From: Actinomycetes bacterium
GTDB lineage: Bacteria > Actinomycetota > Acidimicrobiia > Acidimicrobiales > RAAP-2
Direction of reading: 5' to 3'
Assembly (NCBI GenBank): GCA_021846325.1
Contig: JAJZBX010000011.1
Span: 1 to 64,000, forward strand
Length of the DNA stretch: 64,000 bases
The notes beneath the pieces are model-generated. The model was not told the origin of the DNA. It saw nothing but the letters and a program-made list of their open reading frames with translations, and did not search any database. This document shows positions 17,522 through 25,831 of the stretch, in pieces. The position numbers and the translations under genes are program-made. Every line of letters starts with the position of its first letter. Positions within the stretch are counted from its first letter, which is position 1.

Positions 17522-18375
17522 CAGGCCCTCCCCCGTACGTAGACCTCGCGATTGTCGATGAGTCGCACTCCGTCGACGACGCCGGCGACGAGCGCGCGAC
17601 GCGGCCCCGTCTCGTCATCGCCGGTGCGTTCCAGGGTCAGCGGGTCAACCACCTCGGCGTAGGCCATCTCGACCGACGCGGCGGCCAAGACATCGCGCAT
17701 CACCGACCGCATCGACTCGGCCGGCCCCTCGATCGAGGCCGCACGATCGAGCGCCTCGTGCAGCGACAGCGCGCGCGTACGCGCGCTCGGGTCGAGGCGG
17801 ACGTTGCGGCTCGAGATCGCCAGGCCGTCGGAATCGCGAACGATCGGGCAGCCCACCACCGTCACGTCGAAGCCGAGATCGAACAGCAGCCGGCGCACGA
17901 CCGCCAACTGCTGGAAGTCCTTCTCACCGAAGTAGGCGCGACAGGGCCCGGTGATCACGGCCAGCTTGGCCACTACACTCGCGACCCCGTCGAAGTGGCC
18001 CGGCCGGCCGGCACCCTCGAGTGCGTCACTCACGCCGCGCACGCTCACCGTCGTGGCGGTCGCGTCGGGGTAGGCCGGCCACATCTCGTCGAGCGCTGGC
18101 TCGACGAGGGCGTCGACGCCCATGTCGGCGGCGAGCGCTCGGTCGTGTTCGGGCGTACGCGGGTAGGCCCGCAGGTCATCGGGGCGATCGAACTGACGAG
18201 GGTTCACGAAGATCGTCAGCAGCACGTAGTCGCCGTTGGCGCGCGCCGCCGCGACGAGGGACTCGTGGCCCCGGTGCAGTGCGCCCATCGTCGGAACCAG
18301 TCCGATGCGCCGTCCGGCCGCGCGCTGCTCGTCGGCCAGCCGACGCCACCGCTCGACGCCGGTGAGCCGCTGCAC
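17521..18375 (-). CDS. panC: pantothenate synthetase
   Basis: 284 residues. VPTMGALHRGHESLV is the ATP-binding HxGH motif, LTIFVNPRQFD, the catalytic-loop GEKDFQQLAVVRRL, and DGLAISSRNVRL (KMSKS-like region). It condenses pantoate and beta-alanine. The GTG start is embedded in TAGTG with the stop of the preceding DUF2520 gene. panB and panD are not in the window. Confidence 0.95.
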   Translation of the reverse strand: MQRLTGVERWRRLADEQRAAGRRIGLVPTMGALHRGHESLVAAARANGDYVLLTIFVNPRQFDRPDDLRAYPRTPEHDRALAADMGVDALVEPALDEMWPAYPDATATTVSVRGVSDALEGAGRPGHFDGVASVVAKLAVITGPCRAYFGEKDFQQLAVVRRLLFDLGFDVTVVGCPIVRDSDGLAISSRNVRLDPSARTRALSLHEALDRAASIEGPAESMRSVMRDVLAAASVEMAYAEVVDPLTLERTGDDETGPRRALVAGVVDGVRLIDNREVYVRGRA

Positions 18376-19088
18376 TACGCCAGGCTTCGCGAGCGCTCTT
18401 CGGCGAGCTCGAAGGCCTCGCGCGCGAGCGCCACGTACAACTCGCGTTCGCGTTCGGGGATTGCCGCCAGGTGCGCGTCGATGGTGGCGACGTCACCGCG
18501 CGAGGCGGGTCCGGTCAGCGCGTCGCGCGGCCCCATCGCCGCCACGTCCGCGAGCGCCATCGCCGACAGCGGCGTGAAGTCCTCGAGCGTGAGCCCGGCC
18601 GCCTCGGCGAGACGACCGACGTGGCCGAGCAGCGCCACGAGGTGGTTGGCCGCGACCGTCGCCGCGGCGTGGTAGGCCGTGCGCGCCTCACTCGCCAAGC
18701 TACGGGCTCGTCCGGCGAGTGACGCGACGAGTTCTCGAGCGATCGGGTCGCCGGCCACGACGAAGGTGGCCCCGACGAGGCGCCGCGCGCCGAGGTCCCC
18801 GTTGGGCATGGTGATCAAGGGGTGCAGGGAGGCCACGCGCGGATGCGGTGCGAGCACCGCGAGGGTGCGCGACCCCGCCACGTGGGCGACGACGCGCGAG
18901 GGCTCAACCGGGAGTCGCCCGGCCAACGCCGCGATCTCGTCGTCGGGCACGGCCAGCAGCACGAGGTCGACGGCGCCGATGGTTGCGAGGTCGTCGTGGT
19001 GCACGACCTGGATCGCGTGGCCACGCGGCGCGAGGGCGTTAGCAAAGGAGGTGCCGGCTCGCCCGGCCCCCACGATGGCGATGTTCAT
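18375..19088 (-). CDS. Rossmann-like + DUF2520 protein
   Basis: 237 residues from the ATG at 19088, chosen because GGAGTGACC precedes it and because MNIAIVGAGRAGTSFANAL is the Rossmann start. The NAD(P)-binding half (about 1-110) resembles the pyrroline-5-carboxylate reductase fold. The C-terminal half is DUF2520: AYHAAATVAANHLVALLGHV and PASRGDVATIDAHL. Genes of this family often sit beside panC/panD or fol genes, as here, between folK and panC. A ketopantoate-reductase-type role in pantothenate synthesis has been considered from such context, but I cannot show it here. Confidence 0.85.
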   Translation of the reverse strand: MNIAIVGAGRAGTSFANALAPRGHAIQVVHHDDLATIGAVDLVLLAVPDDEIAALAGRLPVEPSRVVAHVAGSRTLAVLAPHPRVASLHPLITMPNGDLGARRLVGATFVVAGDPIARELVASLAGRARSLASEARTAYHAAATVAANHLVALLGHVGRLAEAAGLTLEDFTPLSAMALADVAAMGPRDALTGPASRGDVATIDAHLAAIPERERELYVALAREAFELAEERSRSLA

Positions 19089-19123
19089 GGTCACTCCGTT
19101 CCGGCCCCGAGGGTGCCGTTCGG

Positions 19124-19594
19124 CTACTGCAATGACTCGAGTGTATCGAGAACGGCGACGCGCCCGAACGATCGCTCGACGTCGTCCTGACTCACGAGAT
19201 CGGGCGCGAGTTCGCGCCACGGAACCAGGACGAAGGCTCGCTCGAAGGCCCGGGGGTGAGGAACGATGAGCTCGGGGTCGTCGCTCTCAAACCCGTCGAC
19301 CCACACGACGTCGACATCCAGGGTGCGCGGACCCCAGCGAACGTCGCGTCGGCGGCCCCGGGCGGTTTCGGCGGCGTGAGCGCGCTCGAGGATCGCCCAC
19401 GGGCTCATCGTGGTCGTGATCTCGACGACGAGATTCCAGAAGTCGTCCTGGCTGACGCCACCGACCGGCTCGCTCTGGTATACCCGCGAGACGCGATGCG
19501 CCTCGGCGCCGACGACGATCTCGACGCCGACGCGCAGGTGGGCCGCCCGGTCGCCGACGTTGCTGCCCAGCGACAGAAAGACTCGCGACGTCAC
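19124..19594 (-). CDS. folK: 2-amino-4-hydroxy-6-hydroxymethyldihydropteridine pyrophosphokinase
   Basis: 156 residues. SLGSNVGDRAAHL, SRVYQSEPVGGVSQDDFWNL, RWGPRTLDVDVVW with the metal-binding DVD, and VPHPRAFERAFVLVPW are the HPPK signatures. It transfers pyrophosphate from ATP to 6-hydroxymethyl-dihydropterin. GTG at 19594 is chosen because it overlaps the folB stop as GTGA; GTG 19609 is an alternative. The order folE-folP-(phosphatase-like)-folB-folK reconstructs the branch from GTP to dihydropteroate. Confidence 0.94.
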   Translation of the reverse strand: MTSRVFLSLGSNVGDRAAHLRVGVEIVVGAEAHRVSRVYQSEPVGGVSQDDFWNLVVEITTTMSPWAILERAHAAETARGRRRDVRWGPRTLDVDVVWVDGFESDDPELIVPHPRAFERAFVLVPWRELAPDLVSQDDVERSFGRVAVLDTLESLQ

Positions 19595-19974
19595 CGACCC
19601 ACCGTGCACCGAACGCCGACCGTCGCCACGTCTTGGGGCACCGGCGGTCGGGTCTTGCGCGCGACCACGGTCACCGACTCGATCGCGTCGTCCAACGCCA
19701 AGACCTCACGGGCGACCCGAAAGACCAGCGTCTCGAGCAGGAGGAACCGGCCCTCGGTGGCCACGCGTTCGGCGAGGGCCAGCACGTCGGCGTAGTTCGT
19801 CGTTTCGCTGAGGTCGTCGCTGATGGCCGCGGCCTCGATCGCGCGCACCAGGTCGAGGTCGATCTCGATCGGCTGGGCGCGATCCCGCTCCTCGGCCAAC
19901 ACCCCGACGATCACTGAGCAGCGCAGTCCGCGCAACTCGATGCGGTCGCCCGATGATTCGTCGCGGTCGTTCAC
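19591..19974 (-). CDS. folB: dihydroneopterin aldolase
   Basis: 127 residues of the T-fold. IELRGLRCSVIVGVLAEERD, the pterin-anchoring ETTNYADVLALAERV, FLLLETLVFRVAREVL, and the catalytic Lys in VVARKTRPPVP. It converts dihydroneopterin to hydroxymethyl-dihydropterin and glycolaldehyde. GTG start overlaps the stop of the phosphatase-like gene by 4 bases. Confidence 0.93.
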   Translation of the reverse strand: MNDRDESSGDRIELRGLRCSVIVGVLAEERDRAQPIEIDLDLVRAIEAAAISDDLSETTNYADVLALAERVATEGRFLLLETLVFRVAREVLALDDAIESVTVVARKTRPPVPQDVATVGVRCTVGR

Positions 19975-20468
19975 GACGCCTCGGGCAAGTCGAAGAGGAC
20001 CGACCGACCGTCGGGGCCCATCGAGCGGCGAAAGAGCCGCTCGACGAGCGCAATCGACGCGGGCACCGACGCGACCCGCTTGGACCAGACCAGGTAGCCC
20101 GCCACCACGCCCAGCAGTCGGTCCGAGACGTCGTCACCGTGCAAGAGGACGACCACGCCCATCTTCATCGAGTCGGCAAGGTCCCGGTAGCACGCCTCGA
20201 GGACAACGCGCTGGTGGGCACCGCCGCGCAGCGCGTAGTGACTGGCCGTGAGCCCGTGCTCGAGGTAAGCGCTCAGATTCTGCATCACCGGCAGAATCGA
20301 GATGACGCGGGTGAAGCCCTGGTGGCGCAGCCAGAGCAGCTCCTCGTCGCGACGAACTCGTCGGTGTACCGCAGTCGCGCCGCCGGGCCGGTCCGAGACC
20401 GCGAGGATCCCGCGGTAGACCCACGTGAAGTTGCGCGGCTCGATGCCGACCGCCCACTTGCCCTTCAC
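19971..20468 (-). CDS. dual-specificity-phosphatase-like protein lacking the catalytic Cys
   Basis: 165 residues from GTG 20468, which overlaps the folP stop as GTGA; the longer frame to 20570 lies inside folP. The layout follows cysteine phosphatases: GILAVSDRPG start, a helix ending QGFTRVISILP, LEHGLTASHYALRGG, a helix (VVLEACYRDLADSMKMG), the strand VVVLLH, then the P-loop site. Where HCxxGxxRT is expected it reads HGDDVSDRLL (110-119): His110 and Arg117 are kept, but Cys is Gly and the central Gly is Val. The C-terminal helices VVAGYLVWSKRVASVPASIA also fit. Its place inside the fol operon suggests a pterin-phosphate or regulatory role, but as written it cannot form a phosphocysteine. 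Confidence 0.6.
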   Translation of the reverse strand: MKGKWAVGIEPRNFTWVYRGILAVSDRPGGATAVHRRVRRDEELLWLRHQGFTRVISILPVMQNLSAYLEHGLTASHYALRGGAHQRVVLEACYRDLADSMKMGVVVLLHGDDVSDRLLGVVAGYLVWSKRVASVPASIALVERLFRRSMGPDGRSVLFDLPEAS

Positions 20469-21265
20469 GTCGTGGCCCCCGCAATTGGTCGGGCCACCAC
20501 GTCGCGCAGCTGCACGGTCGCCACCACGTCGTGCGCTCGAACCAGGTCGACCCCGCACAGCATGGCCCACGCGGCTGTGGCGAGGGACCCCTCGAGGCGG
20601 TCCTCGACGTCCAGCGCCGGTCGCGACAGTCCACCGAGAAAGCGCTTGCGGCTCGTCCCGACGAGGACGCCCGCGTCAAACCGGCGGGCGAGCTCGACGA
20701 ACCGGTCGAGGTTGGCGAGCAGAGTCCAGTTGTGCGCGGCAGACTTGCCGAACCCAATGCCCGGATCGATCCAGAGGCGGCCGATCCCGGCCCGGCGGGC
20801 CCGCAGGGCCTGCGCCTCGAGAAAGGCGTAGACCTCGCCCACGACGTCGTCGTAGTGGGGGTCGTCCTGCATCGTCGCCGGCGGGCCCTGGGCGTGCATG
20901 GCGACGTAACCCACGCCCAGCTCACCCGCCAGTTCGAGCAGGGAGCACGATACGTCGTTGATCACGACGGCCCCGGCTCGAACGGCGGCTCGAGCGACGG
21001 CCTCCTTGGTCGTGTCGACCGAGACGGGTCCCAGGAGGGCGAGCTCGGCGACCACCGGTACCACTCTGGCGAGCTCGTCGTCGACCGTAACGGGCGTCGC
21101 CCCCGGTCGCGTCGACTCGCCACCGACGTCGACGGCGTCGCATCCGGCTTCGAAGAAGGCGCGCCCACGCGCCACGGCGTCACGCGGGACCAGCGTGCGC
21201 GACTCGGGGAAGAACGAGTCGGGCGTGACGTTCACGATGCCCAGCACGCCCGGGGCTAGCGCCAC
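20465..21265 (-). CDS. folP: dihydropteroate synthase
   Basis: 266 residues of the TIM-barrel DHPS. GIVNVTPDSFFPES, VDVGGESTRPGATPV, VINDVSC, LWIDPGIGFGKSAAHN, VGTSRKRFLG and VRAHDVVATVQL are all conserved. It joins hydroxymethyl-dihydropterin pyrophosphate to p-aminobenzoate; it is the sulfonamide target. GTG start lies inside the 3' end of folE (10-base overlap). Confidence 0.95.
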   Translation of the reverse strand: MALAPGVLGIVNVTPDSFFPESRTLVPRDAVARGRAFFEAGCDAVDVGGESTRPGATPVTVDDELARVVPVVAELALLGPVSVDTTKEAVARAAVRAGAVVINDVSCSLLELAGELGVGYVAMHAQGPPATMQDDPHYDDVVGEVYAFLEAQALRARRAGIGRLWIDPGIGFGKSAAHNWTLLANLDRFVELARRFDAGVLVGTSRKRFLGGLSRPALDVEDRLEGSLATAAWAMLCGVDLVRAHDVVATVQLRDVVARPIAGATT

Positions 21266-21843
21266 GTCGACCGCCGCTGGTGGATGTACTGCAGGGCCTC
21301 GGCCCGGTAGGCCGGATCGTCACGAAAGATGCCGCGAACGGCCGAGGTGACCGTGGTCGCCCCGGCCTTCTTCACCCCGCGCATCGACATGCAGAAGTGC
21401 TCGGCCTCCAGGACAACGATCGAGCCCCGCGAGGACAGCTCGCGTTCCATGGCCTCGACGATCTCGGTGGTCATGCGCTCTTGGACCTGGAGGCGTCGCG
21501 CGTAGCCCTCGACCAGCCGGGCGAGCTTGGACAGGCCAGTGATCCGACCCTCGGGCCCGGGCAGGTAGGCCACGTGGGCGTGGCCGACGAAGGGGATGAG
21601 GTGGTGTTCGCACAGCGACGCGAACGGGATGTCGCGCACCATCACGATCTCGTCGTGACCCGCCTCGAAGGTGACCCGCAGGTGCTCGCCCGGGTCGGCC
21701 TCAATCCCCTCGAAGAGCTCGACGTACATCTCGGCGACCCGCCGTGGCGTCTCGAGCAGCCCCGCGCGCGCCGGGTCCTCGCCGATGGCCTCGAGCAACT
21801 CGCGCACGAGGGCCTCGACGCGCGGCCGGTCAACCACGATCAC
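21256..21843 (-). CDS. folE: GTP cyclohydrolase I
   Basis: 195 residues. Zinc ligands sit in SLCEHHLIPFVGHAHVAYLP (Cys78, His81) and HFCMSMRGVKKAG; GLSKLARLVEGYARRLQVQE and TTVTSAVRGIF are conserved. It opens GTP to dihydroneopterin triphosphate, the first step of folate synthesis. GTG start overlaps the hpt stop by 4 bases. Confidence 0.96.
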   Translation of the reverse strand: MIVVDRPRVEALVRELLEAIGEDPARAGLLETPRRVAEMYVELFEGIEADPGEHLRVTFEAGHDEIVMVRDIPFASLCEHHLIPFVGHAHVAYLPGPEGRITGLSKLARLVEGYARRLQVQERMTTEIVEAMERELSSRGSIVVLEAEHFCMSMRGVKKAGATTVTSAVRGIFRDDPAYRAEALQYIHQRRSTWR

Positions 21844-22409
21844 ACCTCGCCGACGTAGGTATAGATGCCGTCGAGGTTCCGGTACCGCTCATTGACGTCG
21901 AGACCGTAGCCCACCACGAACGCCGGACCGATGGCGAAACCCACGTACTTCAGGTCCTGCTCGACGCGCTGCTCGCCCTCCTTGAGCAGCAGGGCGCAGA
22001 CCTCGAGGCTGCGCGGGCCGCGCGCCCCGAGGTACTGGCGCAGGTAGTTGAGCGTCAGCCCCGAGTCCACAACGTCCTCCACGATGAGCACGTCGCGATC
22101 GGCCAGGTCGACGTCGAGGTCCTTGACGATGCGCACCACGCCGCTCGTCTTGGTCGCCGCCCCGTAGCTCGACACCGCCATGAAGTCGACCTCGACGGGC
22201 AACTCGATCGCCCGCATCAGGTCCGACATGAAGTTGATCGCGCCCTTGAGGACGCACACCAGCAGCGGGGGTCGCCCGGCGTAGTCGAGCGTGATCGCCC
22301 GCCCCAGCTCCACGATTCGCTCGCGGACGTCGTCGGCCGCCACGACCACCTCACCCAGGTCGTGGGCGGCCCAGTGAGCGGTCAAGTTCTTGTCGTCGCG
22401 CGAACCCAT
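21840..22409 (-). CDS. hpt: hypoxanthine phosphoribosyltransferase
   Basis: 189 residues from ATG 22409. The PRPP-binding motif is VLIVEDVVDSGLTLNYL. VCVLKGAINFMSDLMRAI, VDFMAVSSYG, and the C-terminal PAFVVGYGLDVNERYRNLD are typical of HPRT. It salvages hypoxanthine and guanine. The upstream open frame extension overlaps tilS and is a shadow. The tilS-hpt order is conserved in many Gram-positive bacteria. Confidence 0.95.
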   Translation of the reverse strand: MGSRDDKNLTAHWAAHDLGEVVVAADDVRERIVELGRAITLDYAGRPPLLVCVLKGAINFMSDLMRAIELPVEVDFMAVSSYGAATKTSGVVRIVKDLDVDLADRDVLIVEDVVDSGLTLNYLRQYLGARGPRSLEVCALLLKEGEQRVEQDLKYVGFAIGPAFVVGYGLDVNERYRNLDGIYTYVGEV

Positions 22410-22429
22410 GCCCGGCCAGCGTAGTGGAG

Positions 22430-23290
22430 CTACTCCAGCGTTAGGAACTGGTGTCGACGGCTCAGCCGCCTGGCGCCGGCGAGCTGCGCGGCGACGGCTT
22501 CGCCCGTCACCACCGCGATCGCCCGCTCGACGTCGGCCCCGCTCGGGGGGTGGGCCTCGTCGTCGCGGGTGTCGCGCAGGCGCTCGCGAAGCCAACGCCG
22601 CAGCCGGGCCCGGGGCCACGCGCGCAACTCACGACAGTCCACCGCCTCGAGCGCTCGCTCGTCGGCGACCAGCTCGTCCAGCCAGGCGCGCTCGTCGAAG
22701 AGCAGCGCCGCCTGGTGGGCGAGGATCGGCACGACGTCGCGCTCGGCGACCTCGTTGAGCAGCGGCACCACTTCGTGGCGCACGCGGTTGCGCCGGTAGC
22801 GCGGGTCGTCGTTGGTCTCGTCACGCCGCGCCACCACGCCCGACGCCGCGACGTAGTCGTGCAGCGCCGCGCGCCGCACGTCGCGCAGTGGCTTGGTCGC
22901 GTCACCGACCATTGGCGAGAGGCCGTCCAACCCGGCACCGCGAAGCAGGTTGAGCACGATGGTCTCGGCGAGGTCATCCATCGTGTGTCCGGTCAGGGCC
23001 CCCGGAGCCAGCACCGTTCGTCGCGCGGCCCGCGCGCGGGCCTCGAGGTTCGACCCGCCAGCCACCGCCACGACGTGGGTCACCACCGGCACCCCGAGTT
23101 CGCGCCCGAGCGACTCGACGAACCGGGCGTCGTCGCCGCTCGTCGCGCGCAGCCCGTGATCGACGTGCTGAACCGTCACGACCAGGTCGGCCTCGAGGGC
23201 GAGCAGCAGCAGGCCGACCGAATCGGGCCCACCGGACACGGCGACGTCGACCAGCGTACCCGCGGGCGGGAAGTGACACGCGTCGAGCAT
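22430..23290 (-). CDS. tilS: tRNA(Ile)-lysidine synthase
   Basis: 286 residues from ATG 23290, preceded by GAGGTGAGA. The N-type PP-loop VAVSGGPDSVGLLLLALE (19-24 core) binds ATP; QHVDHGLR, LGRELGVPVV, TGHTMDDLAETIVLNLLRG and RYRRNRVRHEVVPLL are family motifs. It converts C34 of tRNA-Ile2 to lysidine so that AUA is read. It lacks the longer C-terminal domain of the E. coli enzyme, like other short actinobacterial forms. Confidence 0.93.
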   Translation of the reverse strand: MLDACHFPPAGTLVDVAVSGGPDSVGLLLLALEADLVVTVQHVDHGLRATSGDDARFVESLGRELGVPVVTHVVAVAGGSNLEARARAARRTVLAPGALTGHTMDDLAETIVLNLLRGAGLDGLSPMVGDATKPLRDVRRAALHDYVAASGVVARRDETNDDPRYRRNRVRHEVVPLLNEVAERDVVPILAHQAALLFDERAWLDELVADERALEAVDCRELRAWPRARLRRWLRERLRDTRDDEAHPPSGADVERAIAVVTGEAVAAQLAGARRLSRRHQFLTLE

Positions 23291-23301
23291 TCTCACCTCA
23301 C

Positions 23302-24111
23302 TCACGCTCTGTAGGTTACGGAGTCGCTCACCCGGCGACGGGCGAATACCCGCGCGGCGAGGTAGAGCGAGGCGCCGAGGACCCCGACGAAGAAGCCGAT
23401 GGGCAGGTTGAACGTGTACGACGCGGCTATCGATACCCACACGGTGAGCACCGAGAGCGCCACCGAGAGCGCGATGGCCAGTCCCGGCCGGGCGACCAGG
23501 ACGCGCGCGGCGGCCGGTGGGCCGATCATCAGCGAGAACGTGAGCAGGGCCCCGACGACCGGCACCGTCAATGCCGTCGCGAGGGCCACGACCGCGAGAA
23601 ACAAGACGTCGACCAGCGTGGCGTTCACCCCCCGCGCGCGCGCGAGTTCGGGTGCGACCGACGTGTAGACGAGTGGTCGATAGAGCCAACCCAGGGCGAG
23701 CACACTCAGTGCCCCGAGCACCAGTACCGGCCACAGCTGGGCGCTCGAGACCCCGAGGATCTCGCCGAAGAGCAGGGCGTTGATCGTCGGCTCGTAGATC
23801 AGGCTCGCCGACAGGAACGCCGCGCCGAGCGCCAGCATCGCGACCAGCGAGAGCGCGGTCGCCACGTCGTTGCGCACGCGACGGCTCGTCACCCCGATGC
23901 CGAGCGCCGAGAGCAGGGCGAACGAGACGAGACCGACGAGCGGGTTCATCCCCACGAGGTACGCCCCCGCGGCGCCGGCGAAGGCCCCGTTGGGGATTGC
24001 GTGGGCGGCGAAGGACGCGCCGCGCACCACGACGAAGAAGCCGACCGCGCCGGCGAGCAGCGCGACGACGGTGCCGCTCAGCCAGGCGTTGGTCATGAAG
24101 CTCGCGAACAC
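23302..24111 (-). CDS. znuB: metal ABC transporter permease 2 (ZnuB/MntB family)
   Basis: About 269 residues with eight or so hydrophobic segments. RGASFAAHAIPNGAFAGAAG is the ABC-3 family signature, and FSLMIGPPAAARVL is also conserved. It is the second of two adjacent permeases, so the transporter may be a heterodimer. GTG 24111 forms TAGTG with the upstream permease stop and has GGGTGG before it; ATG 24096 is the alternative. The very long overlapping frame continuing to 25116 is not coding beyond this start. Confidence 0.88.
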   Translation of the reverse strand: MFASFMTNAWLSGTVVALLAGAVGFFVVVRGASFAAHAIPNGAFAGAAGAYLVGMNPLVGLVSFALLSALGIGVTSRRVRNDVATALSLVAMLALGAAFLSASLIYEPTINALLFGEILGVSSAQLWPVLVLGALSVLALGWLYRPLVYTSVAPELARARGVNATLVDVLFLAVVALATALTVPVVGALLTFSLMIGPPAAARVLVARPGLAIALSVALSVLTVWVSIAASYTFNLPIGFFVGVLGASLYLAARVFARRRVSDSVTYRA

Positions 24112-24989
24112 TACGACCACCCGGCGGCGACGCTCGGCGACGGCGCGGCGCGATGCACGACGCTCGCGATCACGTACTCGACGAGTACCACCGCGACGAC
24201 GAAGAAGCTGACCGGCAGCCCGCGGTGCGACGGGAACCAGTAGTAACTGTCGTAGGCGAAGAGCACGCCGAGCCAGGTCGCGACCACCCCGAGCACGACC
24301 GCCAGCACGACGCCGACCGCGAAGCGCCTCGCCACGCGCAGTGCGCTGGCCGGTGGTCCGATGAGCAGCGCGGTCGACAGAATGGCGCCGATCACAATCG
24401 CCGACATGCCGACCGCGACGGCGAGCAGGATCATAAAGACCAGCCCCACCCAGCGAACGCGGACGCCGCGGGCGACGGCGAGCTCTACGCTGAGCGAGCT
24501 GAGTAGCAGCGGGCGCGCGATCGCCGCCAGCGCCACCAGCACCCCCGCGCTGAGCCACGACACCTGCGCCAGCGTCGACGGGCCCACGGTGAAGATGGAC
24601 CCGAAGAGGATCAGCTGGGTCGTGCCAGTGGCCGAGCTGTCGCGCGCGGCGAGAAAGAGGAAGAGCGCGGCCAGGCCCATCGCCGCCCCGAGCACGACGC
24701 CCGTGGCGATGTCGCGACCCTTGACGCGTTGGACCCCGATCGCGTCCATCGCGCCGGCGCCGGCGACGCCGCCGCCGATAAAGCCGGCGAGGGGGGCCAA
24801 CCCGACCAAGAAGGCCCCGGCACCCCCCGCGGTCGCGACGTCGGTGAGTGCGTGGCCGGCGAAGGACTGGCCGCGCAGGACGGTGAAGACCCCGACGATG
24901 GCCGAGACGACCGCGACGACGAACCCGACGAGCAGCGCGGTGCGAACGGTGCCGTTGGCCCACCACCCCGGTTCGAAGAGCCAGCTCAT
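24111..24989 (-). CDS. znuB: metal ABC transporter permease 1 (ZnuB/MntB family)
   Basis: 292 residues, multi-spanning. LRGQSFAGHALTDVATAGGA and AILSTALLIGPPASALRV are the ABC-3 signatures shared with the next gene. Membrane subunit for zinc (possibly manganese) import with znuC and znuA, 5 bases downstream of znuC. Two different permeases rather than one homodimer-forming ZnuB set this operon apart from the E. coli model. Confidence 0.9.
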   Translation of the reverse strand: MSWLFEPGWWANGTVRTALLVGFVVAVVSAIVGVFTVLRGQSFAGHALTDVATAGGAGAFLVGLAPLAGFIGGGVAGAGAMDAIGVQRVKGRDIATGVVLGAAMGLAALFLFLAARDSSATGTTQLILFGSIFTVGPSTLAQVSWLSAGVLVALAAIARPLLLSSLSVELAVARGVRVRWVGLVFMILLAVAVGMSAIVIGAILSTALLIGPPASALRVARRFAVGVVLAVVLGVVATWLGVLFAYDSYYWFPSHRGLPVSFFVVAVVLVEYVIASVVHRAAPSPSVAAGWS

Positions 24990-24994
24990 CAGAG

Positions 24995-25831
24995 CTACTC
25001 CACCACGAACTCGGGGTGCTGGTCGCTCGGCGCTGGCCCCACGGGCAACGCCGTCGCCACGACCAGCACCCGACCGTGCACGCGGAGCACGTCGACGTGG
25101 TGGCCGTACAGGGCACTCAGCACGCTCGGGCGAACGACCTCGTCGGTGGTGCCGCTCGCGACGTGGCCGTTGGCCACGTAGACCACGCGGTCCATCACCG
25201 GCAGCAGCGGATTCATCTCGTGGGCCGAGAGCAGGATGGCGACGCGTTGACGCTGGGACACCCGGTGCAAGAGGGCAATGATCTCCTCGACGCTGCCGGG
25301 ATCGAGGTTGGCCAAGGGCTCATCGAGCAGCAGCAGCTCGGGTCGACTGATGAGGGCGTGGGCGACCAGCACGCGCTGCTGCTCACCACCCGACAGTCCC
25401 CCGACGCGTCGGTCGGCGAAGGACCCGGCGTCCACGGCGTCGAGCATCTCGTCGACCGCGGCGTGCAGCGCTCGAGGACGGCGGCTAAGTCCGTAGCGAT
25501 GTCCGTCGGCGCCCAGCGCCACGAGGTCCCGGGCGCGGATCGGCAGGTCCGGATCGAAGAGCACCTTCTGGGGCACGTACCCGATCGACCGGTTCGCGCG
25601 GGTGATCGGCTCGCCGTGGACCAGGACCGAACCGGTCACCTGGCGCTGCAGGCCGAGAATGACGCGAAACAGTGTCGTTTTGCCCGCCCCGTTCGAGCCG
25701 ATGAGACCGGTGAACTCACCGTGATTGATCGAGAAGTTCACGTCGCGCAGAATGTCGCGACCGTCGATGTTGACCGTCGCGCCGCGAACCTCGAGGAGCG
25801 GTTGGCTCGCCTCGTGCAGTTGACTGGTCAT
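24995..25831 (-). CDS. znuC: metal ABC transporter ATPase
   Basis: 278 residues. Walker A GLIGSNGAGKTTLFRV, signature LSGGEQQRVLVAHAL, Walker B LLLLDEPLANLD, and the switch His in LLSAHEMNPLL. N-terminal MTSQLHEASQPLLEVRGATV starts at ATG 25831, which overlaps the znuA stop (ATGA). It energises the two ZnuB permeases. Confidence 0.93.
   Translation of the reverse strand: MTSQLHEASQPLLEVRGATVNIDGRDILRDVNFSINHGEFTGLIGSNGAGKTTLFRVILGLQRQVTGSVLVHGEPITRANRSIGYVPQKVLFDPDLPIRARDLVALGADGHRYGLSRRPRALHAAVDEMLDAVDAGSFADRRVGGLSGGEQQRVLVAHALISRPELLLLDEPLANLDPGSVEEIIALLHRVSQRQRVAILLSAHEMNPLLPVMDRVVYVANGHVASGTTDEVVRPSVLSALYGHHVDVLRVHGRVLVVATALPVGPAPSDQHPEFVVE

Noticed and set aside
22410..22619. N-terminal extension of hpt
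   Set aside because: It overlaps tilS and is Arg/Pro/Gly-rich; ATG 22409 gives a normal-length enzyme.
23302..25116. 604-codon frame including the second permease
   Set aside because: Only the part downstream of 24111 is permease; the rest is an Arg/Gly-rich shadow of the first permease gene.
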